From Variovorax sp. CAN15 (lineage in GTDB: Bacteria; Pseudomonadota; Gammaproteobacteria; Burkholderiales; Burkholderiaceae_C), in the NCBI RefSeq assembly GCF_030462475.1, contig NZ_JASMRZ010000005.1:1-64000 (forward strand): a DNA stretch of 64,000 nt, in the 5' to 3' direction. Shown here piece by piece: positions 36,008-45,242 of this stretch (the first letter of the stretch is position 1; each line of letters starts with the position of its first letter). A program made the translations under genes and the position numbers. Under the pieces are notes generated by a model. The model saw only the letters and a program-made list of their open reading frames with translations. It had not been told where the DNA came from and searched no databases.

Positions 36008-37219
36008 TCAGCGCCGCTCCACCACCATCGGCGCGATACGCAGGCTGTCGCGCAACTGCGTGACCACCTCGCCCGCCGCGCTGCGCGACGGGAACGGCCC
36101 CGCCTGCAGCCGGTGCGTGCCCGCCTCGCTGAACACGCGCAGCTGCGGCGCCAGCGAAGGCAGGCCGTGCGCGGCCTGGTTCAACATGCTTTCAGCGCCG
36201 TCCCGTTCGCGGAACGCGCCGAGCTGCACCCAGAACCCCTGCAGCGCGGTGGAGGGCGCGGGTGCGCCCGCGGGCAACGGTGGCGGCGACGAAGGCGCGG
36301 CCTGCAGCGGCGCCAGGTCGGTCACCACGATGGCGGGGCGCGACGGCGGAATGGATGGCGGCGACTGCGCCGAATTCGGCTCGGCCCCCGCCGGCGGCAT
36401 GGTGGCGATCGGCGTTTGCGGCGCGACCGGCATCGTGGAGGCTGGCGGCGGCAGGTTGTTGTAGCCGCTGCCGCTCGCGGCGACGGGCGTCGCCCACTGC
36501 ACGGGCACCGCCACGGGCTGCTGAGCGTTCGACGGACGCGGCGAGGACGACGACGATGCCACGCGCACCGGAACGAACGGCGCGGCAGGTGCGGCCGCAG
36601 GCGCTGCCGCCGCATACGCCGTTCCCGAGTCGCGCCGCCATGCACCCGTGCGGATGTCCTCGTTCGTGATCCGCTCGATCTCCACCGGCGCCACGCCGCG
36701 CAGCAGGTCGAGCTTGAGCGCGGCCGTGTAGCTCAGATCGATGATGCGGCCGTCCACGAAGGGCCCGCGGTCGTTCACGCGCACGATCACCTCGCGCCCG
36801 TTGGCCGGGTTGCGCACGCGCACGTAGCTCGGCAGCGGCAGCGTCTTGTGCGCGGCCGTCATGGCGTACATGTCGTAGGGCTCGCCGCTGGACGTGGACG
36901 CCGCATGGAACTTGCGCCCATACCACGAGGCCAGCCCCGACTCGCGGAACGGCCGGTCGTCGGTGATCGGCACATAGCCGCGGCCCAGCACCGTGTAGGG
37001 CTTGCTGGTGCCTCCACTGGAGCGGATCGGCTCGATGCGCGGTTCCGCGTCGGGCACGTTCGCGAGGTCGGGCGGAATGTTGGTGCCGGGGCCGTCGCGG
37101 CCGCTGCCCACGCCGCCGCCGCTGCGCGGACCGCTGGCGCAGCCCGCAAGCAGAACGGCGACGGCTACCGCGCACGCCGCCAGCGCGGTGGTGGCTGGGG
37201 AGCGGGCTCCCTCAGCCAA
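36008..37219 (-). CDS. rlpA: RlpA-family septal ring lytic transglycosylase / lipoprotein
   Basis: 403 aa. The lipobox AVLLAGCAS near residue 25 predicts a lipoprotein. The double-psi beta-barrel RlpA domain covers about 85-185 (GLASWYGRKFHAASTSSGEPYDM with the catalytic-type His, VRVNDRGPFVDGRIIDLS with the catalytic Asp). A long Pro/Ala-rich linker leads to a C-terminal SPOR domain (GFWVQLGAFRERDGAESML), which binds denuded glycans at the division septum. Its start overlaps the end of glnE by eight bases. Confidence 0.93.
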   Translation of the reverse strand: MAEGARSPATTALAACAVAVAVLLAGCASGPRSGGGVGSGRDGPGTNIPPDLANVPDAEPRIEPIRSSGGTSKPYTVLGRGYVPITDDRPFRESGLASWYGRKFHAASTSSGEPYDMYAMTAAHKTLPLPSYVRVRNPANGREVIVRVNDRGPFVDGRIIDLSYTAALKLDLLRGVAPVEIERITNEDIRTGAWRRDSGTAYAAAAPAAAPAAPFVPVRVASSSSSPRPSNAQQPVAVPVQWATPVAASGSGYNNLPPPASTMPVAPQTPIATMPPAGAEPNSAQSPPSIPPSRPAIVVTDLAPLQAAPSSPPPLPAGAPAPSTALQGFWVQLGAFRERDGAESMLNQAAHGLPSLAPQLRVFSEAGTHRLQAGPFPSRSAAGEVVTQLRDSLRIAPMVVERR

Positions 37220-40025
37220 ATACTGCCTTCCACAGCGCGAGCATGGCGTCGCGCTCGGCCGCCAGCGCGGGCGGCGTGACCTGCGTGGGCTCTTCGTTGA
37301 GCCGCGCGCGATGCTGCACGCGGCGCAGCTCGCGATAGGCCCGCGCCGCGCTGCGGCCCACGCCTTCGGGCAGCAGCCCGGCCAGTTCGGCGCGCAGCAG
37401 CAGCGCGATGTTGCCCACGTTCGGAATCAGCTCTGGATGCTCGCCCGAGGACGACAGCACCAGGAACTGCACCGCGAACTCGGCATCGACCATGCCGCCG
37501 GGGCTGTGCTTCACGTCGAAGCGGTCGGCCTTCACCGGCCGCGCGCCGCGCAGCTTGTTGCGCATCGCGATGATCTCGGCCTTCAGCGCCTCGCGGTCGC
37601 GCGGCGCCACCAGCACGGCCTCGCGCACCTGGTCGAAGCGCGCGCCCAGCTCGGCGCCGTGGTCCTCGCTGCCCAGCACGAAGCGAGCGCGTGTCATGGC
37701 CTGGTGCTCCCAGGTCCACGCGGTGTTGCTGCCGCGGCCGAGCTGGTATTTCTCGTAGGCCTCGAAGCTGGTGGTCAGCAGGCCCGAGTTGCCGTTGGGG
37801 CGCAGGGCGGTGTCGATCTCGAACAGGTCGCCTTCGCGGGTCTTCACCGTGAGCCAGTTGATGAGCTTGCGCACGTAGGCCGCATAGACCTCGCCGGCGC
37901 GCTCGTCGTCATCGTCGTAGACGAACACGATGTCGAGGTCGCTGCCGTAGCCCAGCTCCTTTCCGCCCAGCTTGCCGTAGCCGATGATCGCGAACTGCGG
38001 CACCTCGCGGTGCCGGTTGCGCACATGCGGCCAGCACCAGCGGGCGGTCACGCGCAGCGTGGCGTCGGCCAGCGCGCTGAGGTCGTCGGCCACCTGCTCG
38101 ACGGTGAGGCGGCCGTCCACGTCGCGCGCCAGCGTGCGGAACACCTCGGCGTGGTGCGCGTGGCGCAGCAGGTTCAGCAGGCGCTCCTCGTCGGCCTCGC
38201 CGGTGCGGGTGAGCGATGCATGGCGCGCGTCGAGCTCGCGCTCGAACTCGGCGGCGATGAAGCGGCCCGAGAGCATCTCGTCGCTCGCGAGCTCGTCGAT
38301 CACGCCGGGGTGCTGCATCAGGTAGCGCGCGGGCCATCTGGCCGCACCCATCAGGCGCAGCAGCCGTTCCTGAACGGCGGGGCGCTCGACCAGCAGCGCC
38401 AGGTAGCTCTCGCGGCGCATCAGCGGCTCGATCCAGTCGGCCCAGCGCATGGCGGCGTCGACATGGCGCGGGGTCTGGCCCGCGCCGTCGCCGTCGGGTT
38501 CTTTCAGCCACAGACCGGTGCGCTGAACCAGCTGGCGCAGGCGCGCGCGGGTTTCCTCGCGCAGGGCCAGCACGCGGGGCTGCTCGCACCAGTCGCGGAT
38601 GCGCTCGGCGAACACCGGGGGCAGGTCGCCGAGCAGGTCGGCCAGGTCGGCGGGGGCGGCGGACTTCTTGCCGCTGCACTTGCCGTTGCAGGGCTTCTCG
38701 CCGCCCAGCAGCTTGTCGAACTCCTGCGCGACGAACTCGCGGTGCGTGTCGAGCTGCTCGAGGAAGGGGCAGCAACTGGGGTAGCCCATGCTCTGGGCGA
38801 TCCAGCGCAGGTCGTCGTCGGACACCGGCAGCACGTGGGTCTGCTGGTCGTCGAGGTACTGGATGCGGTGTTCGACGCGGCGCAGGAACTCGTAGGCCGC
38901 GGCCAGCGCATCGGCCGTTTCCTGCGGCATGAGGTTGGCGCGCGCCAGGCGCTGCAGCGCATCGAGCGTGGGCCGCGTGCGCAGCTCCGGAAACTGGCCG
39001 CCGCGCACTACCTGCAGCAGCTGCACGGTGAATTCGATCTCGCGGATGCCGCCGCGCGAGAGCTTCACGTCGTTGGCACGCTCGGGGCGCCCGGCGCTGC
39101 GGCGCGCCGACTGCTCGCGGATCTGCCGGTGCAGCACGCGCAGCGAATCGAACACGCTGTAGTCGAGGTAGCGGCGGAACACGAAGGGCAGCACCGCGCC
39201 GCGCAGTCCCTGGGCGTGGCCCGCGAGCACGATGTCGCGCGGCGCGACCACGCGGCTCTTCATCCAGGCGAAGCGTTCCCACTCGCGGCCCTGCACCTGG
39301 AAATATTCTTCCAGCGCATCGAGCGAGACCACGCTGGGGCCCGAGTTGCCGTTGGGCCGCAGCGCCAGGTCGACGCGGAACACGAAGCCGTGCTCGGTGG
39401 TGTCGCCCACCAGCGCATAGATGCGTTTCACGGCGCGCGCGAAGTACTCCTGGTTGGCCAGCCGGCCGCGCCCGTCGGCGTCGCCCTGGGTCTCGCCGTC
39501 GACGTCGTAGAGGTAGATCAGGTCGATGTCGCTGGACACGTTGAGCTCGCGCGCGCCGAGCTTGCCCATGCCCACGATCCACAGCTGCGCGCGCTGGCCT
39601 TCGGGGCCGAGCGGGGCGCCGTGGGCCGCGTCGAGTTCGCGGCAGGCTTCCTGGCACGCAATGTCGAGTGCCAGCTCGGCCAGCTCGGTGACGGCGGTGG
39701 TCACCACGGCCAGCGGAGCCTGCTCGTCGCAATCAAGAGTTACAAGCCGCTCCATCACGAGCTGCCGCACAATCCTCAGTGCATCGCCGACGCCGTCCCC
39801 ACGCTGGCGCAGTGCCTCGTAAGCCACCGTCATCGATTCGCGCCGCGGCGCGCCAGGGGGAAGCAATGAAAGCTCGGCTGCATACCTGCGGCGCAGGCGC
39901 TGCACGAATCTCGAATACGACGAGAAGGCCTCTTTCGGCGCCGAAGAATCGGGAGAAATGGTGTCTGGCAACTGGTTCACACCGATGCTGGTTTCCGTGG
40001 AACCCCTCTGAATGCTGGCGGTCAT
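37212..40025 (-). CDS. glnE: Glutamine synthetase adenylyltransferase/removase
   Basis: 937 aa from ATG 40025. It adds or removes AMP on glutamine synthetase in response to PII and glutamine. Two nucleotidyltransferase domains are visible: WIVGMGKLGARELNVSSDIDLIYLYD in the N-terminal removase half and IIGYGKLGGKELGYGSDLDIVFVYDDD in the C-terminal transferase half. RPNGNSG occurs in both, as expected. The linker carries an unusual Cys-rich patch (SCCPF and CNGKC). The start is 25 bases from that of the divergent YhdP gene, so the two promoters must overlap each other and the 5' ends of the genes. Confidence 0.95.
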   Translation of the reverse strand: MTASIQRGSTETSIGVNQLPDTISPDSSAPKEAFSSYSRFVQRLRRRYAAELSLLPPGAPRRESMTVAYEALRQRGDGVGDALRIVRQLVMERLVTLDCDEQAPLAVVTTAVTELAELALDIACQEACRELDAAHGAPLGPEGQRAQLWIVGMGKLGARELNVSSDIDLIYLYDVDGETQGDADGRGRLANQEYFARAVKRIYALVGDTTEHGFVFRVDLALRPNGNSGPSVVSLDALEEYFQVQGREWERFAWMKSRVVAPRDIVLAGHAQGLRGAVLPFVFRRYLDYSVFDSLRVLHRQIREQSARRSAGRPERANDVKLSRGGIREIEFTVQLLQVVRGGQFPELRTRPTLDALQRLARANLMPQETADALAAAYEFLRRVEHRIQYLDDQQTHVLPVSDDDLRWIAQSMGYPSCCPFLEQLDTHREFVAQEFDKLLGGEKPCNGKCSGKKSAAPADLADLLGDLPPVFAERIRDWCEQPRVLALREETRARLRQLVQRTGLWLKEPDGDGAGQTPRHVDAAMRWADWIEPLMRRESYLALLVERPAVQERLLRLMGAARWPARYLMQHPGVIDELASDEMLSGRFIAAEFERELDARHASLTRTGEADEERLLNLLRHAHHAEVFRTLARDVDGRLTVEQVADDLSALADATLRVTARWCWPHVRNRHREVPQFAIIGYGKLGGKELGYGSDLDIVFVYDDDDERAGEVYAAYVRKLINWLTVKTREGDLFEIDTALRPNGNSGLLTTSFEAYEKYQLGRGSNTAWTWEHQAMTRARFVLGSEDHGAELGARFDQVREAVLVAPRDREALKAEIIAMRNKLRGARPVKADRFDVKHSPGGMVDAEFAVQFLVLSSSGEHPELIPNVGNIALLLRAELAGLLPEGVGRSAARAYRELRRVQHRARLNEEPTQVTPPALAAERDAMLALWKAVFG

Positions 40026-40050
40026 AATTCCGGACACAGCGCGATCCTCA

Positions 40051-43000
40051 ATGAACGACACGGCGTCTTCCCCTTCACGTCTGCTCAAAATCACCGCTGT
40101 GACGGCGCGCTGGCTGCTGGGTCTGTTGATCGCTGCATGGCTTCTGCTGGCGCTGTCAGTCGTTGTCCTACACGCGTGGATTGTGCCGCGAATCGGCGAT
40201 TTCCGAGACGCGCTGGAGGCGCAGGCTAGCAAGGCCATCGGCGTGCCGGTGCGCATCGGATCGATCACCGCCCGCTCCGAAGGGCTTTTCCCGGCCTTCG
40301 AACTGCGCGACGTGGTGCTGCAGGATGCGGACAAACGCGAGGCCCTTCGCCTCGCGCGCGTGGTGGCCAGCGTGTCGCCGCGCTCGCTCTGGCGGCTCAA
40401 TTTCGAGCAGCTCTACATCGAGGGCCCGCAGCTCGACGTGCGCCGCGACACTCAGGGAAAACTCCATGTGGCTGGTTTGCACATGGAGACCGACACCACC
40501 GGAGAGACCCGCGGCGCCGATTGGTTTTTCGCGCAGCGCGAGCTGGTCATCGAAGGCGGCACCGTGCGCTGGACCGACGAGCAGCGCCAGGCCGAACCCC
40601 TGCTGCTGACCGACGTGCGCTTCGTCGCGCGCAACAGCGCCCGGCGCCACGGCCTGCGGCTCGACGCCACGCCGCCGGCCGGCTGGGGCGAGCGCTTCAC
40701 GCTGCGCGGCCAGTTCCGCCAGCCGCTGCTGTCCATCCGCAGCGGCCACTGGCAGACCTGGGACGGCCAGATCTACGCCGACCTGCCCTACATCGACGTG
40801 ACCCGTCTCGGCCAGTACGTTTCGCTCGACGCTCGCATCCGCGAGGGCAACGGCGCGCTGCGCCTGTGGGCCGACGTGGACGACGGCCAGGTCGTCGGCG
40901 GCGCGGCCGACCTGGGGCTCGACAAGGTCGACGTGTCGCTCGACAAAGGCCTTCAGCCGCTGGTGCTGCGCACCGTCACCGGCCGCCTCTCGGGCCAGCT
41001 TACCGAGGAGACGCTGGAGTTCGCCACCACCGCACTGCAGTTCGACACCAGCGACGGCATGCGCTGGCCCGGCGGCAATCTGTGGCTGCAGCACACGCCC
41101 AGCAGGGGCCGCACGCCGGAGCACGGCGCGCTGCGCGCCGACCGGCTCGACCTGGCCGCGCTCGCCCTCATCGCCGACCGGCTGCCGCTGGGCGACGCCA
41201 CGCACCGTGTGCTCAACGCCTATGCGCCGCGCGGCCTGGTCGAACACGTCGACCTGAACTGGCAGGGCTCGCTGGGCGCGCCCACCCGCTACCAGGCCAA
41301 GGGCCGGGTCAGCGGACTGCGCATCGCCTCGCAGCCGGCGGCCGCCGATGCCACGGCGGGACCGCCGCAGCAGGCGCCCGCCGCGCCCGTCGCGGTGCCC
41401 ACCGCGGTGGCGACGACCGTCTCCACGGCCACCGCCGCCACCGCCGCCCCGCACCGAACCCGCACCGGCACCCCCGGCCTGAGCGGCGCCACGGTCGACT
41501 TCGACGCCACCCACGCCGGCGGCACCGCCACGCTGGCCATCGCGAAGGGCACGCTCGAATTCCCGGGCGTGTTCGAGGAGCCGGTCATCCCGGTCGACAG
41601 GCTCTCCACGCAGCTGCAATGGAAGCTCGACAGCGGCAACGGCAGCGCCCAGCTGCAGATGTCCAGGCTGAGCTTCGCCAACGCCGACGCCGAGGGCGAG
41701 GCCCAGGCCAACTGGCGCACCAGCGACCCGGCCACCTCGGGCAGCAAGTCCCGCTTTCCCGGCGTGCTCGACCTGCAGGGCAAGCTCACGCGCGCCGATG
41801 GCACGCGCGTGTTCCGCTATTTGCCGATGGACATTCCCCAGCACACGCGCGACTACGTGCGCGAGGCCGTCACCAAGGGCGTCGCGAGCAGCGTCGACTT
41901 CCGCGTGCGCGGCGACCTCCACGACATGCCCTTCAAGGACCCGAAGCAGGGCGATTTCCGCATCGCCGCCAAGGTGTCGGACGTCGACTATGCCTACGCG
42001 CCGCCCTCGATCACGAACGCCACGCCCTCGCGAAACGGCACGCCCGCGCGCATCTGGCCGGCGCTCACGGGCCTGTCGGGCGAACTGGTGTTCGAGCGCG
42101 ACAGCATGCTGGTGCGCAACGCGAGTGGCCGCCTGGCCGGTACCACCGGTGTCGAGGTGACCAAGGGCGAGGCGCAGATCCCGGAGCTTTCGCACCACGC
42201 GCAGATGCTGCGCGTCGACGTGCAGGCCAAGGGCCCGCTGGGCGAGGTTCTGCGCGCGGGGGCGCCGCTGGCCGGCACCGAGCCGGGCGGCGTGGGCGAG
42301 ATCATGCAGGCCGCGCGCGCGACCGGTTCGGCCGACTACAAGCTGCGCCTCGAATTGCCCCTGGAGGCCATGGACAACGCCAAGGTGCAGGCCAGCGTGG
42401 TGCTGGCCGGCAACGAGCTGCAGGTGGTGCCCGAGGCGCCGGCGTTCACCCAGGCCAAGGGCACGGTCAGCTTCACCGAAACCGGCTTCTCGCTGGCCGG
42501 CGTGCAGGCGAAGCTGCTCGGCGGCGATGTCCGCCTGGAAGGCCGGGGCCGCTTCTCCGGCCCCAACCGCGAGGTCGCGCTGAAGGCCCAGGGCACGGCC
42601 ACCGCCGAAGGCCTGCGCGGCGCGCGCGAGGTCGACTGGCTCGCGCGCCTGGCGAAGAAGGCCACCGGCAGCACGTCCTACGCCGCCACCTTCTCGGTGC
42701 GCGACGGCGCACCCGAGTTCTTGCTCACCAGCAGCCTGCAGGGCCTGGCGCTGGAGCTGCCGCAGCCGCTGGTGAAGACGGCCGAGGAGCAGATGCCTCT
42801 GCGCATCGAGAAGAAGGTGCTCGCGCGCGAAACCACGAAACAGGGCGCCGCCGTGGCGACGCAGGACCAGCTCTCGCTGGACCTCGGCCGCGTCGGCGCC
42901 ATCCAGTACGTGCGCGAACTCGCCGGGGGCGAGGCGCGCGTGCTGCGCGGCAGCATCGGCGTGGGACTCGCGCAGGGCGAGACGGCCAGCCTTCCCGACA

Positions 43001-44292
43001 AAGGCGTGTTCGCGAACGTCAACGTCGCCAAGCTCGACATGGCCGCCTGGCAGGCGCTGCTCGGCGAGGCCGCCGGCACGGGCGCGGAGGCCCCGGAGCG
43101 CCCCGACGATCCGTCGATGGCCTACCTGCCCACGCGCATCGCGGTGCGCGCGCAGCAGCTGGGCATCGCGGGCCGCACGCTGCACAACGTGGTGCTCGGC
43201 GGCACGCGCGAGGGCAGCGTCTGGCGCGCCAACATCGACGCCACCGAGCTCAGCGGCTATGCCGAGTACCGCCACGCGCAGGCCGGGCGCCTCTACGCGC
43301 GGCTCGCGCGGCTGAAGATCGCGCCCTCCGAGGCCACGCAGGTCGAGACCCTGCTCGACGAACAGCCCGGCAACCTGCCGGCGCTGGACATCGTCATCGA
43401 CGACTTCGAGCTGCTGGGCAAGCGCCTCGGCCGCGCCGAGATCGACGCGGTCAACCGCGGCGGCGCGGGACGCGAATGGGCGCTCAACAAGCTGACCTTC
43501 ACCATGCCGGAGGCCAGCTTCGCGGCCAAGGGCACCTGGGCCGCCGTGCCCGGCGCCGCGGCCGGCCAGCGCCGTACCGCCATGAACTTCAGGCTCGACA
43601 TCGCCGACGCCGGCGAACTGCTCACGCGATTCGGCATGCCGGGCGTGCTGCGGCGCGGGCGCGGAAGGATGGAAGGCGACGTCAACTGGCGAGGCTCGCC
43701 CTTCTCGCTCGACTACCCGAGCCTGGGCGGGCAGCTGCAACTCGACGTGGAGCAGGGCCAGTTCCTCAAGGCCGACCCGGGGCTCGCCAAGCTGCTGGGC
43801 GTGCTGAGCCTGCAGGCGCTGCCGCGCAGGCTCACGCTCGATTTCCGCGACGTGTTCAGCGAGGGCTTCGCCTTCGACTTCATCCGCGGCGACGCGAAGA
43901 TCAGCAAGGGCATCGCCAGCACCAACAACCTGCAGATGAAGGGCGTCAACGCCGCCGCGCTGATGGACGGCTCGGCCGACATCGTGCGCGAGACGCAGAA
44001 CCTGCGCGTGGTGGTGGTGCCAGAGATCAACGCCGGTACCGCGGCGCTCGTGGCCACGGCCATCAACCCGGCCATCGGCCTGGGCACCTTCCTTGCGCAA
44101 TGGGTGCTGAGCAAGCCGCTTGCGGCGGCGGCAACGCAGGAGTTCCACGTCGAGGGCACCTGGACCGATCCCAAAATAGCGAAGGTGCCGCGTTCGCTGC
44201 AGCTGCTGCCCCAGAGCATTCCCGGCATCCCCGGGCTGCCGCCCGCCTCGCAGACAGCGGACGACGGCAAGAAAACGGAGACCAAGCAATGA
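40051..44292 (+). CDS. yhdP: YhdP-family (AsmA-like) envelope protein
   Basis: 1413 aa from ATG 40051. One N-terminal membrane anchor (LLGLLIAAWLLLALSVVVLHAWIV) is followed by a very long periplasmic region with DUF3971 and an AsmA-like C-terminal domain (FASTNNLQMKGVNAAALMDG-type end near residue 1300). YhdP, TamB and YdbH are thought to form hydrophobic bridges that carry phospholipid to the outer membrane. A Thr/Ala/Pro-rich insert sits near residue 440. The stop overlaps the nitrilase start (ATGA), as is common for this pair. Confidence 0.9.
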   Translation: MNDTASSPSRLLKITAVTARWLLGLLIAAWLLLALSVVVLHAWIVPRIGDFRDALEAQASKAIGVPVRIGSITARSEGLFPAFELRDVVLQDADKREALRLARVVASVSPRSLWRLNFEQLYIEGPQLDVRRDTQGKLHVAGLHMETDTTGETRGADWFFAQRELVIEGGTVRWTDEQRQAEPLLLTDVRFVARNSARRHGLRLDATPPAGWGERFTLRGQFRQPLLSIRSGHWQTWDGQIYADLPYIDVTRLGQYVSLDARIREGNGALRLWADVDDGQVVGGAADLGLDKVDVSLDKGLQPLVLRTVTGRLSGQLTEETLEFATTALQFDTSDGMRWPGGNLWLQHTPSRGRTPEHGALRADRLDLAALALIADRLPLGDATHRVLNAYAPRGLVEHVDLNWQGSLGAPTRYQAKGRVSGLRIASQPAAADATAGPPQQAPAAPVAVPTAVATTVSTATAATAAPHRTRTGTPGLSGATVDFDATHAGGTATLAIAKGTLEFPGVFEEPVIPVDRLSTQLQWKLDSGNGSAQLQMSRLSFANADAEGEAQANWRTSDPATSGSKSRFPGVLDLQGKLTRADGTRVFRYLPMDIPQHTRDYVREAVTKGVASSVDFRVRGDLHDMPFKDPKQGDFRIAAKVSDVDYAYAPPSITNATPSRNGTPARIWPALTGLSGELVFERDSMLVRNASGRLAGTTGVEVTKGEAQIPELSHHAQMLRVDVQAKGPLGEVLRAGAPLAGTEPGGVGEIMQAARATGSADYKLRLELPLEAMDNAKVQASVVLAGNELQVVPEAPAFTQAKGTVSFTETGFSLAGVQAKLLGGDVRLEGRGRFSGPNREVALKAQGTATAEGLRGAREVDWLARLAKKATGSTSYAATFSVRDGAPEFLLTSSLQGLALELPQPLVKTAEEQMPLRIEKKVLARETTKQGAAVATQDQLSLDLGRVGAIQYVRELAGGEARVLRGSIGVGLAQGETASLPDKGVFANVNVAKLDMAAWQALLGEAAGTGAEAPERPDDPSMAYLPTRIAVRAQQLGIAGRTLHNVVLGGTREGSVWRANIDATELSGYAEYRHAQAGRLYARLARLKIAPSEATQVETLLDEQPGNLPALDIVIDDFELLGKRLGRAEIDAVNRGGAGREWALNKLTFTMPEASFAAKGTWAAVPGAAAGQRRTAMNFRLDIADAGELLTRFGMPGVLRRGRGRMEGDVNWRGSPFSLDYPSLGGQLQLDVEQGQFLKADPGLAKLLGVLSLQALPRRLTLDFRDVFSEGFAFDFIRGDAKISKGIASTNNLQMKGVNAAALMDGSADIVRETQNLRVVVVPEINAGTAALVATAINPAIGLGTFLAQWVLSKPLAAAATQEFHVEGTWTDPKIAKVPRSLQLLPQSIPGIPGLPPASQTADDGKKTETKQ

Positions 44293-45104
44293 AAGTCGCA
44301 GCCATCCAGATGGTGTCGGCCATCGCCCGCGAAGCCAACCTCGCGCGTGCCCACGACCTGCTCGCGCAGGCCGCCGCGGCCGGCGCCGAACTCGCGGTGC
44401 TGCCCGAGTATTTCTGCATGATGGGCGCGCGCGACACCGACAAGCTGGCCCTGCGCGAGACGGCCGGCGCGGGCATGGTGCAGGGCTTCCTGGCCGATGC
44501 GGCGCGCGAGTTCGGGCTGTGGATCGTCGGCGGCACGCTGCCCATCGAGAGCACCGACGCCGATCACGTGTTCAACAGCTCGCTGGCCTTCTCGCCCGAC
44601 GGGCGATGCGTGGCGCGCTACGACAAGATCCATCTCTTCTTCTTCGACAACGGCACCGAGCGCTACGACGAGCGCCGCGTCATCGCGCCCGGCGCGAAGC
44701 CGGTGGTGTTCGAGTTGCCCTCGCGCGACGGCCACCGCTGGCGCGTGGGCATGAGCGTGTGTTACGACCTGCGCTTTCCCGAGCTGTACCGGGCGCTTGC
44801 CAAGCAGGGCGCCGACCTGCTGCTGGTGCCCAGCGCCTTCACCCGCACCACCGGCGCCGCGCACTGGGAGGTGCTGCTGCGCGCCCGCGCCATCGAGAAC
44901 CTGGCCTGGGTGGTCGCGCCCGCGCAGGGCGGCACGCACGAGAACGGCCGCCAGACCTGGGGCCAGTCGCTGGTCGTCGATCCGTGGGGCACGGTGGTGG
45001 CGCAGCAGGCCACCGACGAAGGCGTGGTGCTGTTCGACATCGACGCCGCGAAGGTGCAGAGCTCGCGCACACAGTTGCCGGTGCTCTCGCACAGCGTGAT
45101 CTAG
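44289..45104 (+). CDS. Carbon-nitrogen hydrolase (Nit1/NIT-type)
   Basis: 271 aa. The nitrilase catalytic triad is complete: Glu in LAVLPEYFCM near residue 40, Lys in ARYDKIHLFFFD near 112, Cys in SVCYDLRFPELYR near 156. Closest relatives by motif are the Nit1/YbeM-type deaminated-glutathione amidases (omega-amidase family), a metabolite repair role. It is translationally coupled to yhdP by a 4-base overlap. An intergenic repeat follows the stop. Confidence 0.9.
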   Translation: MKVAAIQMVSAIAREANLARAHDLLAQAAAAGAELAVLPEYFCMMGARDTDKLALRETAGAGMVQGFLADAAREFGLWIVGGTLPIESTDADHVFNSSLAFSPDGRCVARYDKIHLFFFDNGTERYDERRVIAPGAKPVVFELPSRDGHRWRVGMSVCYDLRFPELYRALAKQGADLLLVPSAFTRTTGAAHWEVLLRARAIENLAWVVAPAQGGTHENGRQTWGQSLVVDPWGTVVAQQATDEGVVLFDIDAAKVQSSRTQLPVLSHSVI

Positions 45105-45110
45105 AAATGA

Positions 45111-45199
45111 CCCCCAGGCTTCGCGCACTTCGTGTCGCTGCGCCAACCCCCTCGCCGGGGGCAACACCGGCGGCCCGGCAAAGCCGGTTCCGCGGTGTT
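45111..45199 (+). repeat. Intergenic repeat copy A
   Basis: About 90 bp running CCCCCAGGCTTCGCGCA ... GCCGGTTCCGCGGTGTT. It contains two hairpins, CCCCC-TCGCC-GGGGG and CCGGC-AAA-GCCGG. It starts six bases after the nitrilase stop and points the same way. Confidence 0.88.
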
Positions 45200-45242
45200 C
45201 CCGGAACAAGCCGCTTACCTTGCGTGCGGCGGTGTTGCCGGT

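Noticed and set aside
40168-44289. Very long antisense open frame (over 1300 codons) opposite the yhdP gene
   Set aside because: Frame opposite a GC3-rich gene; its translation is rich in Arg, Ala, His and Gln with no family motif, while the plus strand gives a clear YhdP protein.
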